Assembly (NCBI RefSeq): GCF_029439455.1
Contig: NZ_JAQFVG010000296.1
Span: 1-64,000, forward strand
Direction of reading: 5' to 3'
Source: Caballeronia sp. BR00000012568055
Lineage (GTDB): Bacteria; Pseudomonadota; Gammaproteobacteria; Burkholderiales; Burkholderiaceae
Length of the DNA: 64,000 bases
Below are positions 26,659 through 35,257 of the stretch, in pieces. A program made the position numbers and the translations under genes. The first letter of the stretch is position 1, and each line of letters opens with the position of its first letter. Under the pieces are notes generated by a model. The model saw only the letters and a list, made by a program, of their open reading frames with translations, made no database searches and was not told the DNA's origin.

Positions 26659-27524
26659 TGAGCGCGCTTCATAGTGTCAGCGGCAATACCGAAGAAGCGC
26701 TCGCACGCCTGGCTCGCGTGGAACTCGTGGTGACGGATTGCGACGGCACGCTGCTTTATACCGACAAGACGCTCGGGCAACCGGCGATCGATGCGGTCAA
26801 GCGTCTGCGCGCGGCGGGCGTCGAATTCACCGCGGCGAGTAGCAGGCCGGGGCGCGGCATGCGGCATATCGTCGAGCCGCTTGGCATCGACATGCCGTAT
26901 GCGTCGTATAACGGCGGCAGTCTGGTGATGCCGGGAACGTGGGAAGTGCTGTCATCGCACAAGCTGCCGCGCGATGTCGTGAAAGACGCGCTCGATACCC
27001 TCGACCAATCCGGCGTCGATGCGTGGGTGTTTATCGACGATGCCTGGTATCTGACGAATCCGGACGCCACGTATGTGCCGCTGGAAACGCGCACCGTCGG
27101 CTACGAAGGCACACGCGTCAAAAGCTTCGATGAGCTCGATCTCGATGCGGTCGATAAGATCGTCGGCTCGCATGCGGATACGGCGCTGATCGAACGCGTG
27201 GAAGGGCAACTCGAAACGCGCTTGCACGGGCGTGGCCACGCGGCGCGCTCGCAAGCCTATTACGTCGATATCACCAACCTGCAAGCGAACAAAGGCACCG
27301 CCGTGCGCGAGCTGGCGCAGCGCGCGAACGTGCCGCTGGAACGCGTAGCCGTTCTAGGCGACATGGGCAACGATATGGCAATGTTCGAGATCGCAGGAGT
27401 GTCGATCGCGATGGGACAGGCGGCGGAGAAGGTGCAGCGCGGCGCGAGCCTGGTGTCATCGAGCAACGACGACGACGGCTTCGCGAAGGCGCTTGAAGTA
27501 CTACTGAAGCTGCGTGGGAAGTGA
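26658..27524 (+). CDS. Cof-type HAD phosphatase
   Basis: 288 residues. Motif I DCDGTLL near residues 27-33 (nucleophile Asp), motif II in TAASSRPG, motif III Lys in NLQANKGTAV, motif IV GDMGNDMAMFE. The C2B-type cap lies between motifs II and III. Cof-type HADs dephosphorylate sugar phosphates and related metabolites in the cytoplasm. The ATG shares its A with the stop of the kinase (TGATG), so translation is coupled to the glucokinase. A sugar-phosphate substrate is suggested by context only. Confidence 0.88.
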   Translation: MSALHSVSGNTEEALARLARVELVVTDCDGTLLYTDKTLGQPAIDAVKRLRAAGVEFTAASSRPGRGMRHIVEPLGIDMPYASYNGGSLVMPGTWEVLSSHKLPRDVVKDALDTLDQSGVDAWVFIDDAWYLTNPDATYVPLETRTVGYEGTRVKSFDELDLDAVDKIVGSHADTALIERVEGQLETRLHGRGHAARSQAYYVDITNLQANKGTAVRELAQRANVPLERVAVLGDMGNDMAMFEIAGVSIAMGQAAEKVQRGASLVSSSNDDDGFAKALEVLLKLRGK

Positions 27525-27532
27525 GAGAAACA

Positions 27533-27561
27533 TCGACGCGATCTACGCCTGATCGCGTCGA
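27533..27561. terminator. Hairpin between convergent HAD and infA genes
   Basis: TCGACGCGATC (27533-27543) and GATCGCGTCGA (27551-27561) form a perfect 11-bp stem around a 7-nt loop. It lies between the stops of two convergent genes. There is no T run on either strand, so it may be a bidirectional 3' stabiliser as much as a terminator. Confidence 0.6.
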
Positions 27562-27572
27562 ACAGTCAGTGC

Positions 27573-27842
27573 TTAACGACGGCGCATCGGTGCGCGCGCT
27601 GCGCCACCGCCGCCGGCCTTCTCGTCCTTGTGACGGAAGTTGATACGGCCTTTGGTCAGGTCATAGACCGACAATTCCAGCGTCACGCGGTCGCCGGCCA
27701 GAATGCGGATATGGTTCTTGCGCATACGGCCCGAGGCGTACGCGCCCACAACAACGCCATTGTCCAGCGTCACGCGGTAACGGCTGTCGGGAAGCACTTC
27801 GTCAACGATACCGTCGAGTTCGATAAGTTCTTCTTTCGCCAT
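27573..27842 (-). CDS. infA: Translation initiation factor IF-1, long paralogue
   Basis: 89 residues. An S1/OB-fold domain, [24 protein letters not shown], then [17 protein letters not shown] and [15 protein letters not shown], is unmistakably IF-1. The usual bacterial protein has about 72 residues; this one adds a Gly/Ala/Arg tail ending APMRRR. It binds the 30S A site during initiation. AAAGGAG precedes the ATG. Isolated from ribosomal-protein genes, so likely the second infA copy seen in Burkholderia relatives. Confidence 0.93.
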   Translation of the reverse strand: MAKEELIELDGIVDEVLPDSRYRVTLDNGVVVGAYASGRMRKNHIRILAGDRVTLELSVYDLTKGRINFRHKDEKAGGGGAARAPMRRR

Positions 27843-28192
27843 AGGGGCTCCTTTGTTGAATAGTGATTGGATGTGCGCCTAGGCATGAAAAACGATGCAA
27901 AGCGCAGCCGGACGCGCTTCGTGGTGAAGTGCGCCAGATACTTTTCAGGCTCGAATTGAGCTTGATGGCCCCGCCGGACGTTCGAGTCCGGCTCAGCCGG
28001 GACAGCGACACCGACTAAAAATGCTGAGCCGATGTGCGGGTTGATGCGTTTGCCGGTCACGCGATACTGACCCATATGAGGTCAAGTTCTTGCCAAACAA
28101 GGCGCGGATAGCGGCAAATACAAGCAGTTAGACACGCGTTATCAGGAAAAAGTTCCCTTTGCGATAGCTTCATGTCATGGCATACCTCGTTA
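27843..28192 (-). other. infA leader / intergenic region with overlapping hairpins
   Basis: No convincing gene in 350 bp. On the minus strand CCGGCT-G-AGCCGG (27988-28000) and GCCGGAC-N6-GTCCGGC (27973-27992) are each perfect stems that share bases 27988-27992, so only one can form at a time. A further small stem GCTC-AATTC-GAGC lies near 27949-27963. This could be an attenuator-like or autoregulatory leader of infA, or simple GC-rich dyads. Confidence 0.45.
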
Positions 28193-29170
28193 TTATAGCC
28201 AACCTGCCTTGCGAAAGCGCCAATAAAGCAGCACATCGACGACTAACATGACGGCAAGACACAACGGATAGCCGTAAGCAAAGTCCAGTTCCGGGATATT
28301 TTTGAAGTTCATGCCGTAGATACCGGCGATCATCGTCGGGACAGCGAACAGGGCGGCGAACGAGCCGAGCCGCTTGGTCACTTCGCTTTCCGCCAGCGCG
28401 ATCAGACCGAGATTCACCTGAATCGCCGTGACGATCATTTCGCGCCGTCCCTCGATGGTTTTGACGATGCGCAGCAGGTGATCGTAGACATCGCGGAAAT
28501 ATTCCTGCATGCCCGCGCAGACGCCCGGAGAACGCCCGCCATAAAGCTTGCTGACCGCTTCGAGCAACGGCGCGGTGTGATGCTGGAGAATCGTCAGTTG
28601 CCGCTTCAACGAGTACAAATCCTCGATGATCTCGCGCGAGGCCGCCGAGCCGTTCTGCTCGAAAATGCGCTCTTCCACTTCGTCGAGCTGCGCGCCGAGC
28701 GCTTCGAGCACCGGGAAATATCGATCGACGACGGCATCGAGCACGGCGTACATCACGAAGGCCGGGCCGTGTTTGAGCAAATGCGGCTCGCGCTCGCAGC
28801 GCTTGCGCACTTCCTGAAAACCTTCGGTGGTCCGGTTACGCACCGTCAGCACATAGTTCTTGCCGACGAACACGTTCATCTCACCGACCAGCACTTCGCC
28901 TTCTTCATCGAACTCGACGGTATGGAACACGGCGAACAGCGAGTCGCCATACTCTTCGATCTTCGGCCGTTGATGCCCATGCGTCGCGTCTTCCACGGCC
29001 AGTTCGTGCAGTCCGAATTGATGCGTCATATGCGCCATTTCGCCGGGACCAGGCTCTTTCAGCGCCACCCAGATAAACGAATCGGGGAGATCGCGATACG
29101 TGTTGATATCGTCGATATTGACGTCCGCGAGTTTGCGGCCGTTTTGATATGCCGCGCAATTGACCAACAT
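28193..29170 (-). CDS. corA: CorA-family magnesium/cobalt transporter
   Basis: 325 residues. A large N-terminal cytoplasmic domain (VEDATHGHQRPKIEEYGDSLF is a family hallmark), a long helix (ALDAVVDRYFPVLEALGAQLDEVEE), then two C-terminal membrane segments. The selectivity motif YGMNF lies in GIYGMNFKNIPEL between them. It forms a pentameric inner-membrane channel for Mg2+ (and Co2+). The hydrophilic C-terminus RFRKAGWL is typical. Single gene, 190 bp downstream of the bactofilin gene on the same strand. Confidence 0.93.
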   Translation of the reverse strand: MLVNCAAYQNGRKLADVNIDDINTYRDLPDSFIWVALKEPGPGEMAHMTHQFGLHELAVEDATHGHQRPKIEEYGDSLFAVFHTVEFDEEGEVLVGEMNVFVGKNYVLTVRNRTTEGFQEVRKRCEREPHLLKHGPAFVMYAVLDAVVDRYFPVLEALGAQLDEVEERIFEQNGSAASREIIEDLYSLKRQLTILQHHTAPLLEAVSKLYGGRSPGVCAGMQEYFRDVYDHLLRIVKTIEGRREMIVTAIQVNLGLIALAESEVTKRLGSFAALFAVPTMIAGIYGMNFKNIPELDFAYGYPLCLAVMLVVDVLLYWRFRKAGWL

Positions 29171-29321
29171 GGGGCGCCCTTTATTGTCGATTTAATCAGC
29201 CACGCTTCGAGGGGCGTCTGGCGTCGCGCGAGGGTGAAAGCGGCGCGAAAGGCGCGAGCGCGTGGCATTTCCGTGTAAGCCGATCTTAACGGAATTGTTT
29301 CGCGCCGCATGTTGGTGATGA

Positions 29322-29351
29322 CGCTGAGCGCGCGTTTCGGCACGCTCAGCG
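29322..29351 (-). terminator. Hairpin after the bactofilin operon
   Basis: CGCTGAGCG (29322-29330) and CGCTCAGCG (29343-29351) form a perfect 9-bp stem with a 12-nt loop, 8 bp past the bactofilin stop on the minus strand. It lacks a T run, so Rho-independent termination is uncertain. Confidence 0.5.
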
Positions 29352-29359
29352 AGGGCACG

Positions 29360-29797
29360 TCAGCGTGTCGAATAATCGAGTGCGGGAATGACTTCGGGGC
29401 CCGTAAGTTGCGATTGACCGGTTTGCATCGAGTCTATCTTGGTCAGCTTGCCTTCCACGGTTGCGCCGACATCCATACGCAGCTTCTGATAATAGATGTT
29501 GCCGTTCACGTGTGCGTTGGACTGAAGCTCGACAAAGTGCGAGACGTGCACATCACCGACGATGCGGCCATTGATGATGACATCGTGCGCATTCACATTG
29601 CCGTGGATTGCGCCCTGATCGCTCACGACCAGCAGCGATTCATCGCCGGGGCGGCCGGTGACATTGCCGGTCACCTGACCATCCATGCGCAGCCCTTCGC
29701 TGAATTCGAGGTCGCCGGAGATATGCACGTTATGTGCGATCAGCGTCGCGAGCTTGGCCTGCTTGACGCCTTGCGGCTCTTTCTTCGATTTGAACAT
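29360..29797 (-). CDS. Bactofilin
   Basis: 145 residues from MFKSKKEPQG (29797, AAGGAAACGAC upstream). The core is the repetitive right-handed beta-helix of DUF583 proteins: ATLIAHNVHISGDLEFSEGLRMDGQVTGNV, LLVVSDQGAIHGNVNAHDVIINGRIVGDV, and VELQSNAHVNGNIYYQKLRMDVGATVEGKL. Bactofilins polymerise without nucleotide into membrane-associated scaffolds that place cell-wall enzymes. Here it follows an M23 peptidase gene and a coiled-coil membrane protein gene, an arrangement that points to a wall-remodelling complex. Confidence 0.92.
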   Translation of the reverse strand: MFKSKKEPQGVKQAKLATLIAHNVHISGDLEFSEGLRMDGQVTGNVTGRPGDESLLVVSDQGAIHGNVNAHDVIINGRIVGDVHVSHFVELQSNAHVNGNIYYQKLRMDVGATVEGKLTKIDSMQTGQSQLTGPEVIPALDYSTR

Positions 29798-29817
29798 GTC
29801 GTTTCCTTGCGAATCGG

Positions 29818-30183
29818 TTAATTGGCTTTGCGCGCTTTCTGGAGGAAGGCGAGATCGGTGCGCAGGCGCTCGATCTGCGCGGCATCGTCGGCGACGCGGG
29901 ATTCGAGCGTGGCGCGCGTGGCCGCTTCCTGCTGCAACGCGTACTGCGAATGGACGAGCTCTTCGCGCAACTTTTGCTCGGCGACGGGCGGGGCGCACAT
30001 CACATCGAGTTTTTTGGCCTGCTCGCGCGAGTTTTTCAGCGCCATGCCTGCGGCGACGAGCGCGCCCATCGCACAAATGGCAGCGATCACGCCCGGAATG
30101 TAGGCATTGCTGCGCTTGGGCGTGAGCGAGTACGTGTGTTGGGTCAGCCGCAGCGAGACCCGTTTGTTGTCACCCTTGCGCAT
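29818..30183 (-). CDS. Single-span coiled-coil membrane protein of the bactofilin operon
   Basis: 121 residues. A basic N-terminus, one membrane segment at about residues 29-49 (IPGVIAAICAMGALVAAGMAL), and a helical tail (KNSREQAKKLD, then EQKLREELVHSQYALQQEAATRATLESRVADDAAQIERLRTDLAFLQKA) with coiled-coil heptads facing the periplasm. It overlaps the peptidase gene by 14 bp and ends 20 bp before bactofilin. Likely a linker between the bactofilin scaffold and the periplasmic peptidase (inference from the gene order). Confidence 0.75.
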   Translation of the reverse strand: MRKGDNKRVSLRLTQHTYSLTPKRSNAYIPGVIAAICAMGALVAAGMALKNSREQAKKLDVMCAPPVAEQKLREELVHSQYALQQEAATRATLESRVADDAAQIERLRTDLAFLQKARKAN

Positions 30184-31150
30184 GCGGAGTCTGCGAGAAA
30201 AGCGTGAGATAGGGCTTCGGATTCAATTGCGCGCCGTCGATGATGACCTCGAAATGCAGATGCGGTCCGGTAGAACGGCCCGTCGAACCGACTTCGGCGA
30301 TTTCCTGACCCGGCATCACATAGTCGCCGGTTTGCACCAGCAATCGCGAAGCGTGGCCGTAGCGCGTCACGACGCCGTTGGCGTGGCGGATATCGACCGA
30401 ATTGCCGTAGCCGTTGCGCTCGCCCGCCTGAATGACGCGTCCGCCCGCACTGGCGATGATCGGTGTGCCGGTCGGCGCGACCAGATCCAGCCCCGGATGA
30501 AAATTGAGATGCCCCGTGAACGGGTCCAGCCGATTGCCGTAAGGCGAACCGAAGCGCGATCCGGGCGCGGGATCGCGTCCAGGGAACGCCATATAAGCGG
30601 TGTAGTGAGCGAGCGTCGAAGTCTCCAGCAGCGAGACCTTGCCGCTAAGACATTCGATGACGCCTTCCGTGCTCTTCAAGCGCTGCTTCGGCGATCCTTC
30701 ACGCGTGCGATCGCGGTCGCAGGGACGCGCGGGCAGTTCGGGGCCGCCCGCGCCATCGAGCGATACGGTCGGATCCTGACCGTCAGGCAGCGGCGGCACA
30801 TCGTGAACGCCGGGCGTGCTGCCAGTGCCGTTGGCGTTTTTCAGATGCGCATCGAAATCGCGCAGTTTGCCGACGCGCGCCGCGAGATTTTCCACGCGCG
30901 GCGCCAGTTCGATCAGCGATGCATTGATGCGCCCGAGTTGCTCGATCTCGAACGACCGGCGCGACGCCAGCGCCTGCTCTTCGCCCAGATGACTGCGCCC
31001 GAACGTCGTGCCGATGGCAATGCCCAGCGCCAGCGCCGCGATCAGCAGCGCGATCAGCGCGATGACCGCGATCACGCGCGCCGTGCGGGCTTCGACGAAG
31101 CGAATCCGCTGGCTCGACATGGAGTTTCGTGACCAGATGACGAAAGCCAT
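30170..31150 (-). CDS. M23 (LytM) family metallopeptidase
   Basis: 326 residues from 31150; 31120 (MSSQRIRFVE) is an equally good start because neither has a clear SD. One membrane segment (about 24-47) anchors it, then a helical stretch (IEQLGRINASLIELAPRVENLAARV), a variable linker, and the LytM domain with Zn ligands in FHPGLDLVAP, the ST-GPHLHFEV motif, and GERNGYGNSVDIRHANG. It should cut peptidoglycan cross-bridges or activate amidases. Catalytic His and Asp ligands are all present, so it appears active. First gene of the bactofilin operon. Confidence 0.9.
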   Translation of the reverse strand: MAFVIWSRNSMSSQRIRFVEARTARVIAVIALIALLIAALALGIAIGTTFGRSHLGEEQALASRRSFEIEQLGRINASLIELAPRVENLAARVGKLRDFDAHLKNANGTGSTPGVHDVPPLPDGQDPTVSLDGAGGPELPARPCDRDRTREGSPKQRLKSTEGVIECLSGKVSLLETSTLAHYTAYMAFPGRDPAPGSRFGSPYGNRLDPFTGHLNFHPGLDLVAPTGTPIIASAGGRVIQAGERNGYGNSVDIRHANGVVTRYGHASRLLVQTGDYVMPGQEIAEVGSTGRSTGPHLHFEVIIDGAQLNPKPYLTLFSQTPHAQG

Positions 31151-31470
31151 TAGCGTGCGGCGCGTGAAAGTTCGACCGATAAAGCCGATCGCGATTGAAT
31201 TAGGAAAAGGCTTAGAGAAATCACGGGGATAGGCGCGCTATACGGCGCTTTGACAGAATAAAACGACCGGCGATTATGCCGTACAGCGTCACGCCGGGAG
31301 ACGTTTCATCGGCATATCGAAACAAAAAAATACGATTACAGGCGAAAGGTAAATCATTGCCTTATGGTAGGCAGCCTAACGCGGTTTCTGCGAATAAGAA
31401 ATCAGACAGCGTCTGAACGATGGCAGCGATTGTTTCGCTAACTCAGACGTCGATGGATTTCGGCGAAAAA
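31151..31470. other. Intergenic region upstream of the M23-bactofilin operon
   Basis: No gene seen in 320 bp. It should hold the promoter of the M23 operon, but I cannot point to a convincing -35/-10 pair. TCAGAC-N3-GTCTGA (31402-31416) forms a small perfect stem followed on the minus strand by TTTCTTATT, a weak candidate terminator for the LysR gene that ends at 31471. Confidence 0.45.
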
Positions 31471-32433
31471 TTAGGATGCCGTAATATCTGGCCACTGCAT
31501 GTCCGGCGTGTCGCCCATCAGAAAGCCGCGATTGATTTCGGCGGCGGCGCGCAGGTAGTCCCACACGGTCGTGATCCGCCTGAGCTTGCGCAAATCCTCG
31601 CGACACGACAAATAGAACGCCCGCGTCACCACGATCTCTCCCGGCAACACCGGCACCAGCCGCGCCTCCAGCGATGCCATAAAGCACGGCAGAATCGCGA
31701 GGGCGCGACCTTGCAGCGCGGCGAAGTATTGCGCGATCACGCTCGTGCTGCGCCAGCGCGACACCGCGCCCGGCACCGCGCGTTCCAGATAGAGCAGTTC
31801 GTAGCTGAAAGCGAGATCGTCGATATAGCTGGCGAAGCGGTGCTGGCGTAAATCGTCCGTCATGCGGATCGGCGGATGCGCTTCGAGATATTCGGCGGTT
31901 GCATAGAGTTGCAGGCGGTATTCGCACAGCTTCGTATAGACATATTGGCCTTGCTCGGGCCGCTCCAGCGTCACCGCGATATCCGCTTCACGCTTGGACA
32001 GCGAGACGAAATGCGGCACAGGCAGCAGATCGATCGAAATGTTCGGATGCGCGTCCTGAAAGCGCGCAAGCTGCGGCGCGAGAAAAAAGCAGCCAAACCC
32101 TTCCGTCGATCCAACCCGCACATGCCCCGACAGCGCGTGTCCCGTATTGGCAATCTGCTCGGCCGCGGATTGCACGGTGGTTTCCATCGAATCGACAAAA
32201 CCGAGCAGGCGCTGGCCTTCCGCCGTGAGCAGGAATCCGCCGCTGCGCGACTTGTCGAACAAGAGCGTGCCGAGCGCGTCTTCCAACGCGCGCACGCGCC
32301 GCGCGACGGTCGTGTAGTCCACGCCGAGCCGCTTGGCCGCGCCGCTCGCGCGCTGCGTGCGGGCGACTTCGAGGAAATAGCGAAGGTCGTCCCAGTTCAG
32401 CCGCGAGAGATCGAGCTTCGAGTCTTTTTGCAT
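31471..32433 (-). CDS. LysR-type regulator, divergent from mmsAB
   Basis: 320 residues from the ATG at 32433; an upstream in-frame ATG at 32475 falls on top of a -10-like TATAGT and is less likely. HTH region at about residues 12-70 (DLRYFLEVARTQRASGAAKRLGVDYTTVARRVRALED) is of LysR type, then the effector-binding domain. Divergent orientation with mmsA points to control of valine/propionate-semialdehyde catabolism. A long imperfect dyad lies in the shared promoter region at 32465-32508. Confidence 0.85.
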   Translation of the reverse strand: MQKDSKLDLSRLNWDDLRYFLEVARTQRASGAAKRLGVDYTTVARRVRALEDALGTLLFDKSRSGGFLLTAEGQRLLGFVDSMETTVQSAAEQIANTGHALSGHVRVGSTEGFGCFFLAPQLARFQDAHPNISIDLLPVPHFVSLSKREADIAVTLERPEQGQYVYTKLCEYRLQLYATAEYLEAHPPIRMTDDLRQHRFASYIDDLAFSYELLYLERAVPGAVSRWRSTSVIAQYFAALQGRALAILPCFMASLEARLVPVLPGEIVVTRAFYLSCREDLRKLRRITTVWDYLRAAAEINRGFLMGDTPDMQWPDITAS

Positions 32434-32464
32434 ATCGATCGGGTGTTTTTCTAGTGCCTTGATG

Positions 32465-32508
32465 GATCTTTGCATAACTATACTCACGACAAGAGCCTGC
32501 AAAAGATC
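32465..32508. promoter_or_regulatory. Operator-like dyad between LysR gene and mmsA
   Basis: GATCTTTGCA (32465-32474) and TGCAAAAGATC (32498-32508) are inverted copies differing by one extra A, with centres about three helical turns apart. Between them are overlapping divergent -10-like hexamers, TATACT (32479-32484, plus) and TATAGT (32482-32477, minus). This geometry suits a LysR dimer pair governing both genes. Confidence 0.5.
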
Positions 32509-32544
32509 GGGCCAATCCCTATGTAGTCCAACCAGGAGACGACA

Positions 32545-34077
32545 GTGAATATTGCTGCTGAACATCCCGCGCAGAGTGCGTCCGTGCGTACCGCCAAACT
32601 CTTGATCGATGGTGAATTCGTCGATTCGAAGACCACGGAGTGGCGCGATATCGTCAATCCGGCGACGCAGGAAGTCGTGGGGCGCGTGCCGTTCGCGACA
32701 TCGGATGAAGTGAATGCGGCGGTCGCTGCGGCGCACAAGGCGTTTCAAACGTGGCGGACGACGCCGCTCGGCGTGCGTATGCGGCTGATGCTCAAGTTTC
32801 AGGATCTCGTACGGCAGAACCAGAAGCGCATTGCGCAGACGTTGACGGCCGAACAAGGCAAAACGCTGGCCGATGCCGAAGGCGATATCTTCCGCGGTCT
32901 CGAAGTGGTCGAGCACGCGTGTTCGATCAGCACCTTGCAGCAAGGCGAATTCTCCGAGAACGTTGCGGGCGGCGTGGATACGTACACGCTGCGTCAGCCG
33001 ATCGGCGTGTGCGCGGGCATCACGCCGTTCAACTTTCCCGCGATGATCCCGCTGTGGATGTTCCCGATGGCGATCGTCTGCGGCAACACCTTCGTGCTCA
33101 AGCCATCCGAACAAGACCCGCTTTCGACGATGGAACTGGTCGAACTCGCGCTCGAAGCCGGCGTGCCGGCGGGCGTGCTCAACGTCGTGCACGGCGGCAA
33201 GGACGTTGTCGATGCCATTTGCACGCATCCCGATATCAAGGCGATTTCCTTCGTCGGTTCGACGGCGGTCGGCACGCACGTCTACAACCTTGCCAGCCAG
33301 CACGGCAAACGCGTTCAATCGATGATGGGCGCCAAGAATCACGCCGTCGTGTTGCCGGATGCCAACAAGGAACAGACGCTTAACGCGCTCGCGGGCGCAG
33401 GCTTCGGCGCGGCGGGACAGCGCTGCATGGCGACATCGGTGGCGGTGTTCGTGGGGGCATCGAAGGACTGGATTCCGGAACTGGTCGAGCGCGCGAAGTC
33501 GCTGAAGGTGAATGCGGGTATCGAACCGAACACGGATGTGGGACCGGTGGTGTCGAAGGCCGCGAAGGAGCGCATTCTCGGGCTGATCGGCAAGGGTGTG
33601 GAAGAGGGCGCGACGCTTGCGCTGGATGGGCGCGAGATTGGCGTGAAGGGTTATGAGAGCGGCAACTTTATCGGCCCGACGGTTTTTACGGGCGTGAATA
33701 CCGATATGTCGATCTATAAAACCGAAATCTTCGGCCCGGTGCTGTGCGTGCTCGAAACCGATACGCTCGATGACGCCATCGCGCTGGTCAATCGCAATCC
33801 AATGGGGAACGGCGTCGGCTTGTTCACGCAAAGCGGTGCGGCGGCGCGCAAATTCCAGAGCGAAATCGATATCGGACAAGTGGGCATCAATATTCCGATT
33901 CCGGTGCCCGTGCCTGCGTTCAGCTTCACAGGTTCGCGCGGCTCCAAGCTCGGCGATCTAGGGCCGTATGGCAAGCAGGTCGTGCAGTTCTATACGCAGA
34001 CCAAGACCGTCACCGCGCGCTGGTTCGACGACGCCACAGTGAACGACGGCGTCAACACGACCATTGCTCTGCGCTAA
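32545..34077 (+). CDS. mmsA: Methylmalonate-semialdehyde dehydrogenase (CoA-acylating)
   Basis: 510 residues from a GTG at 32545 (AGGAGAC upstream). ALDH superfamily, MmsA subgroup: PIGVCAGITPFNFPAMIPLWMFPMA (split here as the CoA-type GITPFNFPAMIPLWMFP block), GSTAVGTHVY, GAKNHAVVLPDA in place of the usual ELGGK, and catalytic Cys in GAAGQRCMA. It oxidises methylmalonate or malonate semialdehyde to propionyl- or acetyl-CoA with NAD+. Followed 10 bp later by mmsB, so valine degradation is the obvious role. Confidence 0.94.
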   Translation: MNIAAEHPAQSASVRTAKLLIDGEFVDSKTTEWRDIVNPATQEVVGRVPFATSDEVNAAVAAAHKAFQTWRTTPLGVRMRLMLKFQDLVRQNQKRIAQTLTAEQGKTLADAEGDIFRGLEVVEHACSISTLQQGEFSENVAGGVDTYTLRQPIGVCAGITPFNFPAMIPLWMFPMAIVCGNTFVLKPSEQDPLSTMELVELALEAGVPAGVLNVVHGGKDVVDAICTHPDIKAISFVGSTAVGTHVYNLASQHGKRVQSMMGAKNHAVVLPDANKEQTLNALAGAGFGAAGQRCMATSVAVFVGASKDWIPELVERAKSLKVNAGIEPNTDVGPVVSKAAKERILGLIGKGVEEGATLALDGREIGVKGYESGNFIGPTVFTGVNTDMSIYKTEIFGPVLCVLETDTLDDAIALVNRNPMGNGVGLFTQSGAAARKFQSEIDIGQVGINIPIPVPVPAFSFTGSRGSKLGDLGPYGKQVVQFYTQTKTVTARWFDDATVNDGVNTTIALR

Positions 34078-34087
34078 GGAGAACGCG

Positions 34088-34975
34088 ATGCGAATCGGTT
34101 TTATCGGATTGGGTCATATGGGCGGCCCGATGGCGGCGAATCTGCTCAAAGCGGGTCACGCGGTGACGGCGTTCGATCTTTCTGCGCCGTCGCTGGAAGC
34201 AGCGAAAGCCGCAGGCGCGACGCTCGCGACATCGCTGCGTGCGGCTGCGGAAAACGCGGAAGTCGTTATTACGATGTTGCCTGCCGCCGCGCACGTCAAA
34301 GCGGTTTATCTCAACGACGATGGCGTGCTTGCAGGCGTTTCGAAGGGCGTGCCGCTGATCGACAGCAGCACGATCGATCCGGCCACCGCGCGCCTGATTA
34401 GCGATGCCGCGCACAAGCAGGGCAATCCCTTCGCTGATGCGCCGGTGTCGGGCGGCGTCGTCGGTGCGCAGGCGGGCACGCTCACGTTCATGGTCGGCGC
34501 AGATGAATCGCTGTTCGAGACATTGCGTCCGGTGTTTTCGAGCATGGGCAAAAACATGGTGCGATGCGGCGAAACCGGAACGGGTCAGATCGCCAAGCTT
34601 TGCAATAACCTGCTGTTGGGGATTTCCATGATCGGCGTCGCGGAAGCGATGAAGCTCGGAGAGAACCTGGGCATCGATCCGACCAAACTGGCGAGCATCA
34701 TTAACACATCGACGGGACGATGCTGGAGTTCGGATACGTGTAACCCCTATCCGGGTATTGTCGAAACAGCGCCTGCGTCGCGCGGTTATAGCGGAGGCTT
34801 TGGAGCAGATTTAATGCTCAAGGATCTCGGCCTTGCCGTGGATGCCGCGCGCAGCGTCAGGCAACCCGTTTTTCTAGGCGCGCTGGCACAACAGTTGTAT
34901 CAGTCGATGAGCCAGCAGGGACTGGGCGGAATCGATTTTTCAGGCATCATCAAGCTATACGGCGATGAGAATTAA
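34088..34975 (+). CDS. mmsB: 3-Hydroxyisobutyrate dehydrogenase
   Basis: 295 residues. NAD-binding GFIGLGHMGGPMAANLLKAGH at the N-terminus, substrate-binding DAPVSGGVVGAQAGTLTFMVG near 115-135, and the catalytic Lys in GTGQIAKLCNNLLLG. The CWSSDTCNPYPGI segment is typical of 3-hydroxyisobutyrate dehydrogenase. It oxidises 3-hydroxyisobutyrate to methylmalonate semialdehyde, the substrate of the MmsA protein just upstream. Start at 34088 follows AAGGAG. Confidence 0.94.
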   Translation: MRIGFIGLGHMGGPMAANLLKAGHAVTAFDLSAPSLEAAKAAGATLATSLRAAAENAEVVITMLPAAAHVKAVYLNDDGVLAGVSKGVPLIDSSTIDPATARLISDAAHKQGNPFADAPVSGGVVGAQAGTLTFMVGADESLFETLRPVFSSMGKNMVRCGETGTGQIAKLCNNLLLGISMIGVAEAMKLGENLGIDPTKLASIINTSTGRCWSSDTCNPYPGIVETAPASRGYSGGFGADLMLKDLGLAVDAARSVRQPVFLGALAQQLYQSMSQQGLGGIDFSGIIKLYGDEN

Positions 34976-35002
34976 CTAAGGGAATTGACTAAGGACTGAG
35001 TT

Positions 35003-35042
35003 CTAAACGGCCGTATGCGTGCGTTGCAAACGTGCCGTTTAG
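35003..35042. repeat. Inverted repeat downstream of mmsB
   Basis: CTAAACGGC (35003-35011) and GCCGTTTAG (35034-35042) are perfect 9-bp inverted copies with a 22-nt spacer, 28 bp past the mmsB stop. No T run follows, so it may be a 3' stabilising hairpin or a weak terminator. Confidence 0.5.
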
Positions 35043-35257
35043 GGCCAGAGAAATAATTGCTTTATTAAGCTGCACTGCACAACGTCGCTTGTACTTCCTT
35101 GCCTGGCGGGATCATCGGGATAACGATGATGCGCTTTCCAAAAAATTGGCCTATTCTGAAAGCACGACGTTCGTGTGCCGCTAAAACCAAAGGCACTAAA
35201 ACGTCATCGTGCAGGTAGACGCCCGGTGTCGCTGGGCAATCAGATGAGGAGTACGCG

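Noticed and set aside
27770-28075. 101-codon minus-strand frame in the infA leader
   Set aside because: Runs out of frame into infA, covers the hairpins and has no RBS.
32434-33879. Minus-strand frame continuing upstream of the LysR gene
   Set aside because: Lies antisense to mmsA; only the part below 32433 (or 32475) is LysR protein.
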